From NCBI GenBank assembly GCA_021521415.1, contig JAIQDT010001114.1, forward strand, positions 620,001 to 684,000: DNA of 64,000 nt, in the 5' to 3' direction. Below, in pieces: positions 60,317 through 64,000 of this stretch. Position 1 is the first letter of the stretch. The number at the start of each line of letters is the position of its first letter. The position numbers and the translations under genes were made by a program. The notes below the pieces were generated by a model. It was not told the DNA's origin. It saw nothing but the letters and a program-made list of their open reading frames with translations, and searched no databases. This stretch comes from Bidens hawaiensis (taxonomy: Eukaryota; Streptophyta; Magnoliopsida; Asterales; Asteraceae).

Positions 60317-63284
60317 GAAGGTTTAAGATAGGTCATTAGTGGTGCCCTAGTAACATGCTTAGGAGCCCATACGTGCTTATTTGTTTACCTAATGTGTTCT
60401 ATTTGATTGTTTACAACTTGCGTAATTGCTTGCTAGATTAAGTACTTATTTAACTGTTTAAATAATGATTATTCTTATTATTATATTGTCATGCACACAC
60501 ACACACAACTCTGAGGCTATGCCTCAACCTTCAAAGAAAATTTTTCATAAATATTTTAAATTTAATTAGAATGCCTCTTATTTTTGGGAAATTCCTTAAG
60601 AATTCCCTACTTTTGTTTTTACTCCTTCATCTTAAGGCTAGGTTGCATGACAAGTTACTCTCGGCAAAGAGGAATACAACTGTCATACGTCCGACACCTT
60701 AGGTTGTTTTTAAACCGAATTCACGGTGGTTCGTGGCTAAATTCGGTTTTTCTGATTATTGTGTTTTGTTATATAAATGGTTAGTTGACTGAAAAATCCA
60801 TGGAACCCATGGGCACTCCTACTATCTATTTCTTACTTTGTTTTAGGTGTTTGTTGGAGTCATCATACGTGGTAATTCACGAGATACTCCAATTACCCAA
60901 ATTTTATTTCGTTATTTAATTTGGTCAGTTAAAATGCCATGTAACGCTTATCGGGCCGACAAACTTTATTGTATTATTAATTCGTTAATTAGTTGGGACA
61001 AACAAATGTCATGTAACGCTCATGGGCTGTCCAACTCAGTTGCTTTTATTCGTTAGTTTCGTTGTGCCATTCATACTGCCATGGAAAGCTCATGGGAGGC
61101 CAACACACAATTTATGTTTCGTTAGTTTATTGTAAAATTAACTTAATTAAATATCATCATCATCGTACTCAGTATATCCCACCAATAGCAAAGCTATGGT
61201 AGTGTCTGAGGAGGGTAAGATGTAGACAGCCTTACCTCTATCCCATGGGGATAGAGAGGCTGCTTCCGGTGAGACCCTCGGCTCGATAGTAGTTTTGCAT
61301 CAAGCCTTGGACATATTACACAAGGCACATAGCACTCAATCATCGAGACGCCGGCTGATTGGTGCATGTACCCTTGTCTTTCGGCTATCAACGCCACCAC
61401 ATGATGCCTGATTAACCTTCCATCACTTTTAACGTTATTTTCACAAAATTAGTAAAATAACGTCAAAATTAGTGCAATTTTACTTTTGCCCACCCGAGGG
61501 TTCACACATATATACATTATATGCGCGCACCGCAAGCAGGGCACAATTAACTTAATTAAATAAAAACATAATTTTTAAGCTGAACTCATCTCCTTATCTA
61601 ATTATCACGCATTGATCACTTCGACTACATAAACTTATAAGTATTTACTCTATGTACCCCTTACCTTATAAACTTTTATCTTTATTCCTCATGATATGAC
61701 GCAAATCCCTTATTTATGAAAAGCAAAATTATTAAAAAAACAGTTAAACTTTTATTATTTAAATTATTTCCTCAACTTATCCTTCATCTTCTAAATCTTT
61801 ATTTTGATCCTCATAGAATGTCTTCTCTAAGAAATCACCGTCGTCCTCGACATCAATAGTCTAGTTCTCATGACCATCGCGTGCATAACCAAGGAATTAA
61901 ATCCTGCAACCTCTAAAATATAAACTCAAATTCAAAACATTAATACAAACAATTCAAACTTGTTTATTAACTTCCTTGATTGAAATTTTAATTCATTTAC
62001 CCCTACTCATCCTCGCAACAACAACAAGTGCAAGTCTAATCATAAAAACTATTTCGTTAATCAAATCAATCATCAACCTCGATTAAATCAAAGTATCCCG
62101 AGCAAGAAACTCTCCACCGGTGTCCACTAGTATTGCCCACTAGTAATCCTCATGTCGTTTTGCACCCAATGTTTCGATCATCTTTGCCTATACTTTCCCT
62201 ACACTGTCTAATGCACAAGTTGTCCCGCAACAGTCTACCCCTCATGCTCAACCTGATGTCCCTACTACCTGTGCTTACTACTATTCTGGAGACCCTAATC
62301 CTCTCCGCAATATGTGCCCTCAGTTTCACCAAACTAATCAAGTTCAAACTAGAGTTAACATTTCTCACAAAGTCCAAACCTATAAACCCCATGTCCTTCG
62401 AGCTCTTTTCGTAAAGCAAGATCATTCATACGTAACCCAAACTTATCAGATTCCGCACCCGCAAGCTCAAGTTTACCAAGCCTACTCTAACCAATCAACC
62501 CTCTAGCAAAATGTTCGAGCTCCAGTTACCAAAGCGATGCCGGATCAATCAAGACTGCTCAAACCCTCATGAATTATATCATTTTAGATGCTCAAGTTTC
62601 AAGGATCTAAGTCATGTACAACTGAAGATTTAAGCTAGTAAGAAGACTTTGTCACTTGTCGTATTCTATCTTAGTTGAATTAGATTTTTTCTTCGTATCG
62701 AATATCTAATAAATTTTGAATTAACGTTTTTATGAAGTTTTGAAATACTAATTAAGATTCCTATTATTATGCCTCTCGAGTAGAGTTTAAAATTATCGAA
62801 TGGTGGTTTTATAACATTCCCCATCCTTAATCAACAAACTATAAACTTTTGTTTATTTAAAGACGTCTCACTTATACCCATTCCCCTAAAGGTTTTCTAA
62901 TCTTAAAAATTATATTTTCAAACGTTTTGTAACCCACATAATAGGACGAATCATGTGGACCATCCGACGATGAAAATAATTATGGTTTGGAACATAATTA
63001 TCGAAGTCCTCGCATGGAAATCATGCTGCGTAAGATTGTGTGTCATAATGTAAAATCGAAAGCAATTGAGATAACGGTACAAATGTAAAGATGATAAGGA
63101 CATGGTGGATACGCCGCTGGTACATCCTATATATAAGTGTGCTTATCGGATTTTCGTTTGGAGCGTTGTTTTAACCATTCAAAGTCTTGTATTATGATTA
63201 ATTTTAAAATTTAACTTAAAATTTTCTTTTCCTCAAAAAATTTAATGGTGTTGTTATAGTATCCTTTAATTTCAGGACGAAATT
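60317..63284 (+). other. Internal region of the non-autonomous gypsy element
   Basis: No pol domain is found. 62,215-62,506 has an open frame with YYYSGDPNPLRNM and Gln/Pro-rich sequence that could be a gag linker remnant, but no capsid or zinc knuckle is seen. 60,847-61,056 is open without features. A (CA)n run is at 60,495-60,508. It contains the SINE at 61,153-61,544. Confidence 0.5.
61153..61544 (-). mobile_element. SINE, minus orientation, 392 bp, with 17-bp target duplication
   Basis: It is flanked by a perfect direct repeat of 17 bases (61,136-61,152 and 61,545-61,561, AATTAACTTAATTAAAT). On the minus strand it ends in a (GAT)n tail (61,153-61,164). It contains GGTAAGGCTGTCTACATCTTACCC and GGTGGGATATACTGAGTA, the 3' domain shared by many plant tRNA-derived SINEs (TS/SolS/Au-like). 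The head near 61,490-61,544 (GAACCCTCGGG) may be a worn tRNA-type promoter. It is long for a plant SINE. Confidence 0.8.
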
Positions 63285-63302
63285 CTCTAAAGTAGGGGAG
63301 AC
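63285..63302 (+). other. Polypurine tract of the non-autonomous gypsy element
   Basis: AAAGTAGGGGAGAC directly precedes TGTAAC at 63,303. The upstream GGACGAAATT motif is shared with the Ty3 element at 28,183. Confidence 0.75.
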
Positions 63303-63547
63303 TGTAACAACTCGGATTCTCCAAATCAATATTTATTAGTCATAACCCGACCCGCTTTTATGTTCGATAATTTTTAACAAGAAAATATCACGCATATCGA
63401 GTTAATATTATTTATTAATATTTGGTATTATAATTATTTGATCTATTAAAAATAACTTTGAAAGATGTTTGTTTTTAACCCGAAACTAAACTTTAACCAT
63501 TTTTGTTTCCATCTTCATAATAGAGAGACCAAATTTATAAATTCTGC
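63303..63547 (+). repeat. 3' LTR of the non-autonomous gypsy element, truncated
   Basis: It matches the first 245 bases of 58,886-60,300 and stops at AAATTCTG, where a different LTR begins in opposite orientation. Confidence 0.85.
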
Positions 63548-64000
63548 CTATCACACCCCCATCTTAAGCCTAGGAGTGTGACCCATAGTTGGTAGCACAT
63601 TTGTAAATCAATCAGAGTTACGGTTATTTAGCGGAAGTCATATAAAACATGTGGATTGATATTGTAAATATTTACATTACAAAAGTACGAGACATAAGTC
63701 TCGTTTTACTTGTTTATAAGTTTTACAAAAACCACCATATTTAATATTTAAACAAATACATCCGAGCCATCGGATACTTGAGACCTTCGTCCTTTAAGCT
63801 CTAATCTTGGTTACCTGCAAAATATTAGAAAATACGTCAGCAACGAATGCTGGTGAATATGCTGACGCTAAAATATTTTCATTACTTAATCACCCCTCGA
63901 GACCACGTAAGTCTCGGCCCATCTTGGCTTAGGAATAATCAAGTTTAAAAAAACATCATTATAAACTCGAGTCTCTACACTAGGTCACCTCAGCAAAACA
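63548..64000 (-). repeat. Gypsy-type LTR, minus orientation, runs off the window
   Basis: The plus strand begins CTATCACACCCCCATC, the complement of an LTR end of the GGGGGTGTGATA type (CA changed to TA). The rest has no coding sequence. The start of this LTR and its element lie beyond the window. Confidence 0.6.

Larger units (their letters stand above)
58886..63547 (+). mobile_element. Non-autonomous Ty3/gypsy element without pol
   Basis: It has a 5' LTR, a damaged Met primer site, an internal region of about 3.0 kb without RT, integrase or protease, a purine tract and the first 245 bases of the 3' LTR. The comparable LTR parts differ at about 14 of 245 positions by eye, most of them transitions. 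A SINE is nested inside, and the 3' LTR is interrupted by another LTR. It would have needed enzymes from a related full element. Confidence 0.85.

Noticed and set aside
1..64000. CRISPR arrays, bacterial operons, ribosome binding sites
   Set aside because: The sequence is eukaryotic repeat DNA with introns and LTR elements; no spaced identical repeats of CRISPR type exist.

Overview
The window is plant nuclear DNA, most likely from a eudicot and plausibly an Asteraceae species. It is a dense, layered pile of transposable elements. I see no intact host gene, no rRNA or tRNA gene and no CRISPR. The plant call rests on Ty3/gypsy and Ty1/copia retroelements with initiator-Met-tRNA primer sites, a CACTA DNA transposon with Tnp2 and Ptta/En-Spm genes, a tRNA-type SINE, GT-AG introns and AT-rich spacers. 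The Asteraceae suggestion comes only from the style of the copia gag and the env-like proteins, recalled by family resemblance.

Layout. 1-8,715 (copy A) and 19,622-39,411 (copy B) are two diverged copies of one segment. In order it holds the 3' end of a copia-like element with an env-like ORF, polypurine tract and LTR; a minus-strand Athila-like LTR, 3' UTR and ORF; repeat-rich spacer; and a CACTA 5' end. Copy A also carries a 465-bp MITE-like insertion. Copy B carries a 622-bp PIF/Harbinger-like element with a captured gene fragment, and a 10.9-kb Ty3/gypsy chromovirus (19,809-30,721) with 2.5-kb LTRs and a 5-bp GGAGC target duplication. Copy A runs on into a longer CACTA element (7,402-14,521) with a Tnp2 transposase pseudogene on the minus strand and a divergent Ptta-type pseudogene on the plus strand. 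A second CACTA 5' fragment, an LTR remnant and the rest of the env-like region (about 16.6-19.8 kb) follow.

39,935-43,012 holds two gypsy-type LTRs back to back. The first has seven G-boxes upstream of a TATA box. The second is minus-strand and contains a tandem duplication of about 620 bp. 43,046-51,560 is a broken Ty1/copia element (gag, protease, integrase, start of RT) interrupted by a MITE-like piece and by a 2,210-bp solo LTR with its own target duplication. 52,942-57,875 is a multi-exon RPA70-like pseudogene on the minus strand, with a second solo LTR of the same family in one intron. 58,886-63,547 is a non-autonomous gypsy element that lacks pol. It contains a SINE with a perfect 17-bp target duplication, and its 3' LTR is cut by another minus-strand LTR that runs off the window.

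How it fits together. The order of events can be read from the nesting. The A/B duplication is older than the MITE, Harbinger and Ty3 insertions that distinguish the copies. By eye the Ty3 LTRs differ by about 1.8 percent, the LTRs of the 58.9-kb gypsy element by about 6 percent over the part that can be compared, and A versus B by about 6 percent in one sampled stretch. All pol genes are broken. The only long intact ORF inside an autonomous-type element is an extra ORF upstream of gag in the Ty3 element (22,489-23,229), which I rate as the most unusual item.
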